Positions 8,384 through 15,738 of a stretch of 62,244 nucleotides of DNA are shown here, piece by piece. Made by a program: the position numbers and the translations under genes. Each line of letters starts with the position of its first letter. Within the stretch, counting starts at the first letter, position 1. The notes beneath the pieces are model-generated. The model made no database searches and was not told the origin of the DNA. It saw nothing but the letters and a program-made list of their open reading frames with translations. Origin of the DNA: a bacterium (GTDB lineage: Bacteria; Planctomycetota; B15-G4); assembly GCA_030428785.1 (NCBI GenBank), contig JAUIEF010000009.1:1-62244 (forward strand), given 5' to 3'.

Positions 8384-10021
8384 CTACCACCGGCTCACGG
8401 GCACGCCGCTCAGGGCCTCGAAGCCCTGCAGGATCCACGGCAGGTGCTCGGAGAACCACTCGTAGGCGCCGGGGTCCGTGCCCGACGCGCGGATGACCGC
8501 GCCGCCGAAGGCCGTGCCGCCGCAGGCGTAGACGCCGACGGCCACGCCGCCCGCGGCCGCGTAGCCCAGCGCCATCCCGCCGATGCCGAGCCAGCCCGCG
8601 GCGAGGCCGCCGATGCCGACGAGCAGGCCGACGGCCATGCCGGCCATCGAGACGACGCCCGCCGCGACGCCGCCGAGCGCGACGCCGCCCGTGGCGACCC
8701 CGCCCATCGCGATCCCGCCGCACGCCACGTCGCCCACGGCGAGCCAGCCCTTCGCGACGACGAGCCGCCCCGTCGCGGCGAGGCTGTGCTTCTCGACGTG
8801 CACGAGCGGCAACCCGAGGAAGGTCGCGCGCGTGCGCCAGCTCACGCGGCCCGGCGTGAGGATGCGCAGGAGCACGTCGAGCACGAACCGGAGCCCGGAC
8901 GCCTCCTGCGCGCGCGCCTGCGTGCGGCCGCCCGCGACGAGCGCCTCGAGGTCGGCGCCCAGCTCGAGCGCCGAGCGGTAGCGGTCGTCCGGGTCGCGCG
9001 CCATCGCGCGGTCGACGACGGCCTGCCCGTCGGCGGAGACGCGCACCCGTCCGCCGTGCAGCGCGGGCGGCGTCTCGGTGCGGATGGCGTCGAAGATCGC
9101 CGCGAGGTTCCCGCCGTCGAACGGCCGCCGCCCGGACAGGCCCTCGTAGAGCGTCACGCCCAGGCTGTACACGTCGGTGCGCGCGTCGAGCGCGTGCTCC
9201 TCCTGCACGACCTGCTCCGGCGACATGTAGTACGGCGTGCCGAGCGGCTCGCCCGTGAGCGAGACGTCGAGCTCGCCGTGGCCCGTCGCGAGCCCGAAGT
9301 CGGCGATCTTCGCGCGACCGTCGCGCGTGAGCAGGATGTTCGACGGCTTGATGTCGCGGTGCACGATGCCGATGTCGTGCGCGACGCCGACCGCGCGCAC
9401 CACGGGCGCGAGCAGCGCGCAGAACGCACGCTCGTAGGAGGCGTGCGCCGCGAGGGCGTCGTCGCCGACGGCGGTCGCGAGGTCCGCGGCGGTCCACGGC
9501 CGGTCGTGCGGCAGCGACGCGAGCACGCGGCCCAGGTCCGGCCCCTCGAGCAGCTCCATGGCGATGAAGTGGTGGCCGTCGGCCTCCCCCACCGCGTGCA
9601 CGGCGACGATGTTCGGGTGGTCGAGCCGCGCGATCGCCAGCGCCTCGCGGTGGAAGCGATCGACGTGCCGCCGCTCGAGCGCGAGTCCCGGACGCAGCAC
9701 CTTGAGCGCGACGAGGCGGTCGAGGTCGTCCTGCACGGCGCGGTACACGACGGCCATGCCGCCGCGTCCGATGACGTCGCGGATCGTGTAGCCGCCGAGC
9801 GACACGCCGGGGCCGAGCGGGCGGTTCGGCACGGGCACGGAGGCGCCGCCCCGGTCGATCATGTCGAGGCAGCGGGCGAGGGAGGCGCGGTGCTGCTCGG
9901 GCACCTCGGACAGGCAGCGGTCCCGGTCGGGCTGCCGACCCGCCGCGCGGTCGTCCGCGTAGGCGGCGACGAGACGGTCGAGGCGGTCGTCGAGGGACTC
10001 GTGGTTCATGGTGGTGGTCAT
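8384..10021 (-). CDS. Serine/threonine protein kinase with Gly-rich AxGG repeat tail
   Basis: The kinase domain spans about residues 78-355: GRGGMAVVYRA, Lys in VALKVLRP, HRDIKPSN, DFG and MSPEQ are all present, so the kinase should be active. The N-terminal 75 residues are charged and helical. The C-terminus (about residues 428-507) is a run of five-residue AxGGV-like repeats, hydrophobic and Gly-rich, followed by a short ordered end (AYEWFSEHLPWILQG). Unlike many PknB-type kinases there is no obvious single membrane helix or PASTA domain. The sigma factor gene lies 138 bp upstream on the same strand, a pairing common in planctomycetes. Confidence 0.88.
   Translation of the reverse strand: MTTTMNHESLDDRLDRLVAAYADDRAAGRQPDRDRCLSEVPEQHRASLARCLDMIDRGGASVPVPNRPLGPGVSLGGYTIRDVIGRGGMAVVYRAVQDDLDRLVALKVLRPGLALERRHVDRFHREALAIARLDHPNIVAVHAVGEADGHHFIAMELLEGPDLGRVLASLPHDRPWTAADLATAVGDDALAAHASYERAFCALLAPVVRAVGVAHDIGIVHRDIKPSNILLTRDGRAKIADFGLATGHGELDVSLTGEPLGTPYYMSPEQVVQEEHALDARTDVYSLGVTLYEGLSGRRPFDGGNLAAIFDAIRTETPPALHGGRVRVSADGQAVVDRAMARDPDDRYRSALELGADLEALVAGGRTQARAQEASGLRFVLDVLLRILTPGRVSWRTRATFLGLPLVHVEKHSLAATGRLVVAKGWLAVGDVACGGIAMGGVATGGVALGGVAAGVVSMAGMAVGLLVGIGGLAAGWLGIGGMALGYAAAGGVAVGVYACGGTAFGGAVIRASGTDPGAYEWFSEHLPWILQGFEALSGVPVSRW
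8503..8740 (-). repeat. Coding repeat: about 16 degenerate five-codon AxGGV units
   Basis: Within the kinase gene, consecutive 15-nt units encode ACGGI, AMGGV, ATGGV, ALGGV, AAGVV and related pentads, drifting in register towards the end. The translated period is five residues with Gly at positions 3-4 and a small residue at position 1. This could form a compact beta-helical or membrane-inserting tail. Confidence 0.65.
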
Positions 10022-10159
10022 GACCTTACAAGGCGTCGGCCCGAGAGCGATTCGCCGCGGCGATCCGGAAAAAGTCCCCGGCCGTCGCGCGGGCGCGTCG
10101 ACGGGGCGTGCCGGCCGCGATCGGCCCGCCCGTCCTCGCCCCGGCCCGCGCCGCGACGC

Positions 10160-10762
10160 TCAGCGCGTGCCGTCGCCGCCGAGGGCCTCGTCCCAGGCGG
10201 CGAGCGCCCGCCGGTAGAGCGAGTGGACCGCCGTCTCGCTGCGCCCCATGCGTCGGGCCGCCTCGCGCGCGGAGAGCCCCTCGAACTGCCGGAGGCCGAG
10301 GACACGCCGGTGCTCGGGGGACAGCCCGTCGAACGCGCGGAGCAGCGCGGCCTGCTCGTCGGCCGCGAGCACGAGCGTGGCGGGCCCGGGCCCGGCCGCC
10401 TCGAGCCGGCCCTCGCCGAGCCCGGTGGCGCTCCAGTCGGCGCGCCTCAGCGGCACCTCGCGCGCGGACCGCTTGAGCGCGCGCAGGCTCCGCAGGACGT
10501 CCACGACGCAGTGCCGGGCGATGCGGGCCAGGAAGCGCTTGAGCGCGGCCTCGCCGGGCTCCTCGGGCGGGAGGCCGCCCGGCGCGGACCACGCCCGGAG
10601 CAGCGCCTCCTGGACGAGGTCGTCGATCTCGACGCGGGCGCGCACGGCGCGGCCCGTGAGGTGCAGGAAGAGCAGCGCGAGCCAGCGGCCCTGCTCGGCG
10701 AGGCGTCGTCCCGTCTCGTCCGCGCCGGGGTCCCGCGCGTCGTCGCTCGCGGCGCCGCTCAC
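10160..10762 (-). CDS. RNA polymerase sigma factor, ECF-like sigma-70
   Basis: The 200-residue protein has region 2 (VEIDDLVQEALLRAW) and region 4 (LSPEHRRVLGLRQFEGLSAREAARRMGRSE), joined by a short linker with no region 3. Starts with GTG and follows the DUF2017 gene by 7 bp. It would direct RNA polymerase to a regulon I cannot identify. Because a Ser/Thr kinase gene follows immediately, phosphorylation may control it, as proposed for planctomycete-type ECF groups; that link is inference. Confidence 0.85.
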   Translation of the reverse strand: MSGAASDDARDPGADETGRRLAEQGRWLALLFLHLTGRAVRARVEIDDLVQEALLRAWSAPGGLPPEEPGEAALKRFLARIARHCVVDVLRSLRALKRSAREVPLRRADWSATGLGEGRLEAAGPGPATLVLAADEQAALLRAFDGLSPEHRRVLGLRQFEGLSAREAARRMGRSETAVHSLYRRALAAWDEALGGDGTR

Positions 10763-10769
10763 GCCGCGC

Positions 10770-11285
10770 TCACCCGGCGCGGCTCACCGCCTCGACGAGG
10801 ATCGCCTCGACGCCGCCCAGGTACTCGAGCAGCGCGTACTTGGGCGCGTCGGGGTTCGCCGGGTCGACGACGTCCTCGTCGCCGATGTTCTCCCGGATGC
10901 CGAGGTCCGTCGCGATGACGAGGCGCACGTCGTTCATGAAGCGCAACCAGAGGTCGACGGACGCGCGGTCGAGGTGCAGCTCCGTGCCGTCGTCCGTCTT
11001 CGTCGCGCCCTCGAGCTGCTCGTTGACCGCCGTGATCATCTCCTTGCGCTCGGCCATGAGCGAGTCGCCCAGGAGCTTGCGGTTGAGCGCCTCCTCCTCC
11101 GGGTCCTCGTAGGACGCGGGGAACAGCCGGTCGACGACGCGCTGGTTGCTCTCGGGGTGCGTGAGGAGCGCCTCGAGCTGCTCGGGGAGGCTCGCGAGGA
11201 TGTTCGCCTCGAGCTCGACGAAGTGGAGCGTCCACCGGTCCTCGCCGGTCTTGGCGTCCTTGCCCTCGTAGCGCAGGCGCGTCAC
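10770..11285 (-). CDS. DUF2017 family protein
   Basis: The 171-residue acidic helical protein resembles the DUF2017 family, which sits next to clpS in many genomes. It includes an RLFPASYEDPEEEALNR-like region and a C-terminal LGGVEAILVEA helix. Starts with GTG 19 bp after clpS on the same strand. The function is unknown; the conserved neighbourhood suggests a role in ClpS/Clp-linked proteolysis. Confidence 0.7.
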   Translation of the reverse strand: MTRLRYEGKDAKTGEDRWTLHFVELEANILASLPEQLEALLTHPESNQRVVDRLFPASYEDPEEEALNRKLLGDSLMAERKEMITAVNEQLEGATKTDDGTELHLDRASVDLWLRFMNDVRLVIATDLGIRENIGDEDVVDPANPDAPKYALLEYLGGVEAILVEAVSRAG

Positions 11286-11304
11286 GCGGCGTCTCCGCGC
11301 GCGT

Positions 11305-11604
11305 TCACTCCTCGCCCCGTTCCATCGTGGCCTGCAGCCCGTAGGCGTGAAGGCGCGTCACGTAGAACTCGGCGCGCTCGCGCTCGACGCTCGCGACGAT
11401 GGACTTCCCGTCGTTGTGGACCTCCATCATCTTCTCGTTGGCCACGGTCTCGTTGAAGCCAAAGAGCTTCTGGAAGACGTAGACCACGTAGCTCATGAGG
11501 TTCACGGGGTCGTCCCAGACCACGACGTTCCACGGGCGCAGCGTCGACGGCCGGACGGTGGTCTCCGGCTGGACGTCGGTGCGGGTGTCGGGTCGTTCGG
11601 CCAT
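11305..11604 (-). CDS. clpS: ATP-dependent Clp protease adaptor ClpS
   Basis: The 99-residue protein matches ClpS in size and sequence. WNVVVWDDPVNLMSYVVYVFQ is the core that binds N-degron residues and the ClpA/ClpC N-domain, and the C-terminal LHAYGLQATME strand is typical. ClpS delivers proteins with destabilising N-terminal residues to ClpAP/ClpCP. It heads a minus-strand run with DUF2017 and the sigma factor. Confidence 0.93.
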   Translation of the reverse strand: MAERPDTRTDVQPETTVRPSTLRPWNVVVWDDPVNLMSYVVYVFQKLFGFNETVANEKMMEVHNDGKSIVASVERERAEFYVTRLHAYGLQATMERGEE

Positions 11605-11752
11605 GGCCCCTCAGTCTAGCGCGCGGGATCGGATCGATCCCCCGCCTCCCCTGCTCGACCGTCCGCGGCCGCCGCTTGAGGGCGGGGCGCGCGGCGGACG
11701 GCCGGCGCGTCGCGCGTCCACCGCTCGGGCGGGGCGTCGCGGCTCGGTGGGC

Positions 11753-11828
11753 GCGTCGCTCCCGCCCCGGGGGCGGGAGCGACGCACCGTCCGGGACGGG
11801 TCGTCCCGGGTTCCCGCCGAGGCGGGAT
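11753..11828. terminator. Three consecutive GC-rich hairpins
   Basis: A 15-bp perfect stem (11753-11767 with 11771-11785, three-base loop) is followed by an 8-bp stem at 11791-11809 and a 7-bp stem around 11812-11828. They lie just downstream of the minus-strand secreted-protein gene ending at 11845 and upstream of clpS. They probably terminate transcription of the former. No U-tract is obvious. Confidence 0.5.
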
Positions 11829-11844
11829 CAGCCGTCGTCCTCGA

Positions 11845-12921
11845 TCAGAGGTCGACGATGAACGTGCCGGTGATGTCCAGGTCCGGCTGGCCCGCCGAGA
11901 CGAGCATCGCCTCGAACGACCCCGCGGCCTGACCGCCGCTCACCGCGTTGACGGTGACCGACGCCGCGCCGCCGTTCGGCGCCTGCCAGGTGGTGATCGT
12001 CGGCACGAGCCCCATGAGCGTCGTCTCGCTGTAGGAGAACGTCATGAGCGTCGTCGGGAAGTGCGCGTAGGTCTGCGGCGCCATGTCCGTCCCCGTGTTG
12101 AACGGGATGACCACGGCGAAGCTGCGCTGCGGGTTGTTCTGCTTGAGGTTCGCCGCGATGACGATGCTCAGGCCCGAGTCCTCGCTGCCGAGGAACTTGC
12201 CGGTCGACTTGTAGGGCGCACCGTTGATCGACGCCGTGAAGTGGGCCTTGCCGAGCTTCTTGGTGCTGCCGGTCACGACGAGCGCGGCGGGCGCGTTGTC
12301 CGTGCCGATCTTGTTGTCGACCATGACGTCCCAGCCGCCGTTCGCGAGGCTCTTCGGCACCTTGGCGGTGAACGCCGTGCCGCTGCCCTCCTCGGTGTCG
12401 GGCGCGCGCTTGAGCTTGGTCTTCTTGCCGCCGATGGACGCCTTGACGTTCTTGGCGCCCGGGTTGGCGATGTTGACCGTGATCTCCTCGCCCGGCATCG
12501 CGCTGCTCGGGTTCACGCCGACGACGGTCGGGCCGACGACGGTCATGACGTCCATGGAGGTCGTCGCGCCGAACGCGCCCTTGCCCTTGGGCTGGACGTT
12601 GAGCGTCCAGTCGCTGCCCGCGGCGGGGTTCTTCTTGTTGGTCGGGATCTTCTTCACCTCGGCCACGATCTCCGTGTCCGAGTTGCTCACGACCTTCAGG
12701 ATGATCTTGGCCTTCGTGTCCTCGGACGTGCCGAAGACCTTGGGCTTGGGGATCTTGCCCTCGGTCGCCTCGGCGAAGTCACCGGTGATGGTGACCATCG
12801 TGCCCGTGGTGATCTGCTTGGGGCTGTAGTCCGTGATGGTCGCGTCCTGCGCGGCGAGGGGACCGGCGAGGAACGCGGCCGCGAGCAGGGCGCCGACGAG
12901 ACGCATGGGTTTGGCGAACAT
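11845..12921 (-). CDS. Secreted protein with IPT/TIG-like domains
   Basis: The 358-residue protein has a clear signal peptide (RLVGALLAAAFLAGPLAAQ). It then has beta-rich modules with ATITDYSPKQITTGTMVTITGDF and VVGVNPSSAMPGEEITVNI, the pattern of IPT/TIG immunoglobulin-like domains. The C-terminal 130 residues form a separate beta domain. It is Lys-rich compared with its neighbours. ATG 12921 was chosen with AGGAG upstream; the internal ATG at 12906 would also keep the signal peptide. The role is unknown, probably surface or extracellular. Confidence 0.75.
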   Translation of the reverse strand: MFAKPMRLVGALLAAAFLAGPLAAQDATITDYSPKQITTGTMVTITGDFAEATEGKIPKPKVFGTSEDTKAKIILKVVSNSDTEIVAEVKKIPTNKKNPAAGSDWTLNVQPKGKGAFGATTSMDVMTVVGPTVVGVNPSSAMPGEEITVNIANPGAKNVKASIGGKKTKLKRAPDTEEGSGTAFTAKVPKSLANGGWDVMVDNKIGTDNAPAALVVTGSTKKLGKAHFTASINGAPYKSTGKFLGSEDSGLSIVIAANLKQNNPQRSFAVVIPFNTGTDMAPQTYAHFPTTLMTFSYSETTLMGLVPTITTWQAPNGGAASVTVNAVSGGQAAGSFEAMLVSAGQPDLDITGTFIVDL

Positions 12922-13082
12922 GATGGACGTGGAACTCCTGAGGTCTGGCGAACGGGAGGCGTCCGGGGCGCCCCTCCGGCCCGCGCGGGACGCGGACATC
13001 GGCAACCTCCCCCACCGGGAAGCTGTTTTCAAGCGCGGAGCCGCTCCGAGGGCCCGTCCGCCGTCTCTCCCGCGATCGCGGC

Positions 13083-14099
13083 TCAGGGCGCCGAGAGCGG
13101 CACCTGGAAGACGCCGCCCGCCACGGCGACCGTCCCGCCGCCGAAGCGCTCCACGAGGTACCCCTCGACCGTGCCCAGCAGCGAGCCGCTGCAGTGCGGG
13201 TCCACCGTGAGCGTCACGCTGCTCTGGAGGAGCTCGTCCACCTCGAGCACCCAGAGCACGCCCTCGTGCTGCCAGGTGAACTGGAGCACGTCGAGGCCGT
13301 CGACGGTCGCCGGCCCGTCGGTCGCCGGGTCGTAGCGCAGCCGGAGCTCCACCGAGTCGCCGTCCGGCGCGGGAACGAAGACGTGCGTCTCGCCGTCCAC
13401 GACCTCCGCGAAGGCCGACGCCGCCGTCGGGTCGCCGGCGAAGGCCGTCCCGCCGAAGTCCGCGTCGAACCGCTGCTCCTGCCCGTCGAGCACGAGCAGC
13501 GCGTCCTCGAGCACGCCGGCCCCCACCTTCGTGCGCACCTCGACGTCCACCGTACCGATGACCTTCTTCTTCGGGAGGCGCAGCCGGACGGTGTCGTCCC
13601 CGCCCGCCTCGCCCGGCGTCCACTCGAGGACCTTGGCGCGCTTGCCGCCCACGAACACGCGCCCCTTCTTCGGTCCGAGGAACCGCCCGGTGAGCACGAG
13701 CTCGTCGCCCGGCGACGCGCAGGTGGCGGAGAGCGCGAGGTCCGACGGCGGCCGCACCTCGAAGGCGGCCTCCGCGACGACCGGGGTCGCGCCCTTGCCC
13801 TTGGGCCGCAGCTCGACGTCGTGCACGCCGACCTGGACCTTGCCGACGCGCGCCGTCGCCGAGCCGTCGGTCCAGGCCAGGACCTTCGCCTTGCGGGCCT
13901 TGCCGCCGCCCACGGGCAGCAGCCGGACGCGCGGCTTCCCGGCCCCGAAGCCCGAGCCCTCGAGCCCGAGCTCGGTCCCCCGCGTCCCCTCGGCCGGCGT
14001 CACCGCGTCGAGCTGCGGGCCGACGGGGCCGTCTCCCGCCGCCCGGACGCCGACCGCGGCGAGCAGGAGCGCGAGGACGAGGCACGGGAGCGGACGCAC
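13083..14099 (-). CDS. Secreted IPT/TIG-like domain protein
   Basis: The 338-residue protein with GTG start has a signal peptide (LPCLVLALLLAAVGVRA) followed by two IPT/TIG-like modules (LDAVTPAEGTRGTELGLEGSGFG; ATCASPGDELVLTGRFLG). The C-terminal domain is acidic and beta-rich. It is organised like the secreted protein encoded just downstream at 11845-12921, so the two are probably functionally related. No catalytic motif is visible. Confidence 0.72.
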   Translation of the reverse strand: MRPLPCLVLALLLAAVGVRAAGDGPVGPQLDAVTPAEGTRGTELGLEGSGFGAGKPRVRLLPVGGGKARKAKVLAWTDGSATARVGKVQVGVHDVELRPKGKGATPVVAEAAFEVRPPSDLALSATCASPGDELVLTGRFLGPKKGRVFVGGKRAKVLEWTPGEAGGDDTVRLRLPKKKVIGTVDVEVRTKVGAGVLEDALLVLDGQEQRFDADFGGTAFAGDPTAASAFAEVVDGETHVFVPAPDGDSVELRLRYDPATDGPATVDGLDVLQFTWQHEGVLWVLEVDELLQSSVTLTVDPHCSGSLLGTVEGYLVERFGGGTVAVAGGVFQVPLSAP

Positions 14100-14282
14100 G
14101 GGCGGGTTCCGACGGGGTGACGGGCCCAGCGTTCACGGGCCGCCGGGGGAGGTCAAGCGCCGCCCGGGACGCTCGGAGTCCGGGGGGCCGTCTCTGTATC
14201 ATGGCCGGTCGGCCGCACGGACCGCGCGACCGTCGACGGGGATCGCGGCCCACCACCCACCAGGCACACCGAAGAGAGCCCC

Positions 14283-15686
14283 ATGGCCTCCGCCCCTTCC
14301 CGCTCCGCCGCGCCCCTCGTGCTCGGCGCCGCCGCCATCCTCCTCATCGCGTTCGGCGTGTTCTGGATGCTCGACGACGCGCCGCCGGACGAGGGCTCCT
14401 CCGCGGTGCCCCGGGTCGTCGACGGCGACCGCGACGCCGGCGACGTCCCCACGCCCATGGACCTGCCCGAGGTCGACCGGCAGGAGCCGACGCCCATCCG
14501 CAACACCGTCGATCAGCCCACGCCGCCGATCACCGAGGACTCCTCGTGGGAGGAGCCGCTCGTCGTGACCGGCTGGGTCGAGGACCCGACGGAGAAGCGC
14601 CTGCCCGACGTCGAGGTGAACCTCTTCGACGACCTCGGCGACTACCTCGACTCGGTCTACACCGACGCCGAGGGCCGCTTCGCCTTCTACTCCGAGGAGG
14701 GGCTGCCGCCGGGCTGGGGCGTGGGCACCGAGCCCGAGCTCCTCGACCCGGACGATCCCACCGCGCTCGTGCCGGCCTTCCACCAGCACGCGACCGCCGT
14801 GCTCCCCGGCCAGACGCCCGTGCAGGTCAAGCTCGTCATGAGCCGGCCGCCGCGCATCGAGGGCAAGGTCTACGACGCCGAGACCCTCGAGCCCGTCGAG
14901 CTCGCCGACGTCGAGGTCGTCGCCATGGCGCCCGCCTGGCTCGCCGAGTTCCAGGACGCCTACACGGACGAGGCCGGCTTCTACTCGATGAACCTCGTCG
15001 ACGTGCCGCGCGAGGACATCATCCTGCGCGTCTCGGACGACGAGGACCGCTACCAGATCGTCGGACCGTTCTCGCTCCAGCCGGGCGAGGTGCGCGTCAT
15101 CGACGTCGGGCTCACCGAGCCGCAGACGCTCGAGGGCGTCGTGCTCGACGCCGCGGACGGCACGCCCGTGGGCGGCGCCGAGGTCACCGTGCTCCCCGCG
15201 CACCTCGAGTTCGAGGGCGCCGACGCCTGGGACATCACCGACGACGAGGGCGGCTTCTACATCGACGACGTCGGCACGCCCCTCGACCGCGTCTGGCTGC
15301 TCGTCGCGGAGGACGAGTACGGCCCCGCGCTCGTCCACGTCGACGACCCGCGCGCGCCCGTGGAGGTCCGCCTCGGCGAGCACGTGACCGTCTCGGGCAC
15401 CGTCACGGACGCCGAGACCGGCGATCCCGTCGCCGACGCCGAGGTGCTCTTCATCCTGTCCGGCCCGTCCGGCCTGCTCGACGACTACGAGGACCTCGAC
15501 TACACCGACGAGGACGGCACCTTCTCGATCCTGCTCGAGGCCGTCCCGCCGCAGGGCGCCGTGCTCATCGTCGAGAGCGAGGACCACGTGAAGTACCGCG
15601 TGCCGCTCTCGGAGCTCGCGCCCGTCGAGCTCGACCTCCGGTCCTACGACGTGGCCGTCTCCCTCCGCCCGATCCCCGTGCTCTGA
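14283..15686 (+). CDS. Membrane-anchored carboxypeptidase-regulatory-like domain protein
   Basis: The 467-residue protein has a signal anchor near residues 11-29 (LVLGAAAILLIAFGVFW), an acidic/proline linker, and about four repeated CarboxypepD_reg-like (transthyretin-fold) modules. These are recognised by VTGWVEDPTEKRLPDVEVNL, IEGKVYDAETLEPVELADV, LEGVVLDAADGTPVGGAEV and VSGTVTDAETGDPVADAEV, each followed by a TDEDGTF-type strand. It is strongly acidic. It is probably an extracytoplasmic adhesive or structural protein. The M1 peptidase gene follows 52 bp later. Confidence 0.8.
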   Translation: MASAPSRSAAPLVLGAAAILLIAFGVFWMLDDAPPDEGSSAVPRVVDGDRDAGDVPTPMDLPEVDRQEPTPIRNTVDQPTPPITEDSSWEEPLVVTGWVEDPTEKRLPDVEVNLFDDLGDYLDSVYTDAEGRFAFYSEEGLPPGWGVGTEPELLDPDDPTALVPAFHQHATAVLPGQTPVQVKLVMSRPPRIEGKVYDAETLEPVELADVEVVAMAPAWLAEFQDAYTDEAGFYSMNLVDVPREDIILRVSDDEDRYQIVGPFSLQPGEVRVIDVGLTEPQTLEGVVLDAADGTPVGGAEVTVLPAHLEFEGADAWDITDDEGGFYIDDVGTPLDRVWLLVAEDEYGPALVHVDDPRAPVEVRLGEHVTVSGTVTDAETGDPVADAEVLFILSGPSGLLDDYEDLDYTDEDGTFSILLEAVPPQGAVLIVESEDHVKYRVPLSELAPVELDLRSYDVAVSLRPIPVL

Positions 15687-15738
15687 CGAGCGCCCGGCGG
15701 CGTCGCGCCCGCGGCGACCGCCCCGGAGTCCCGTCGAC

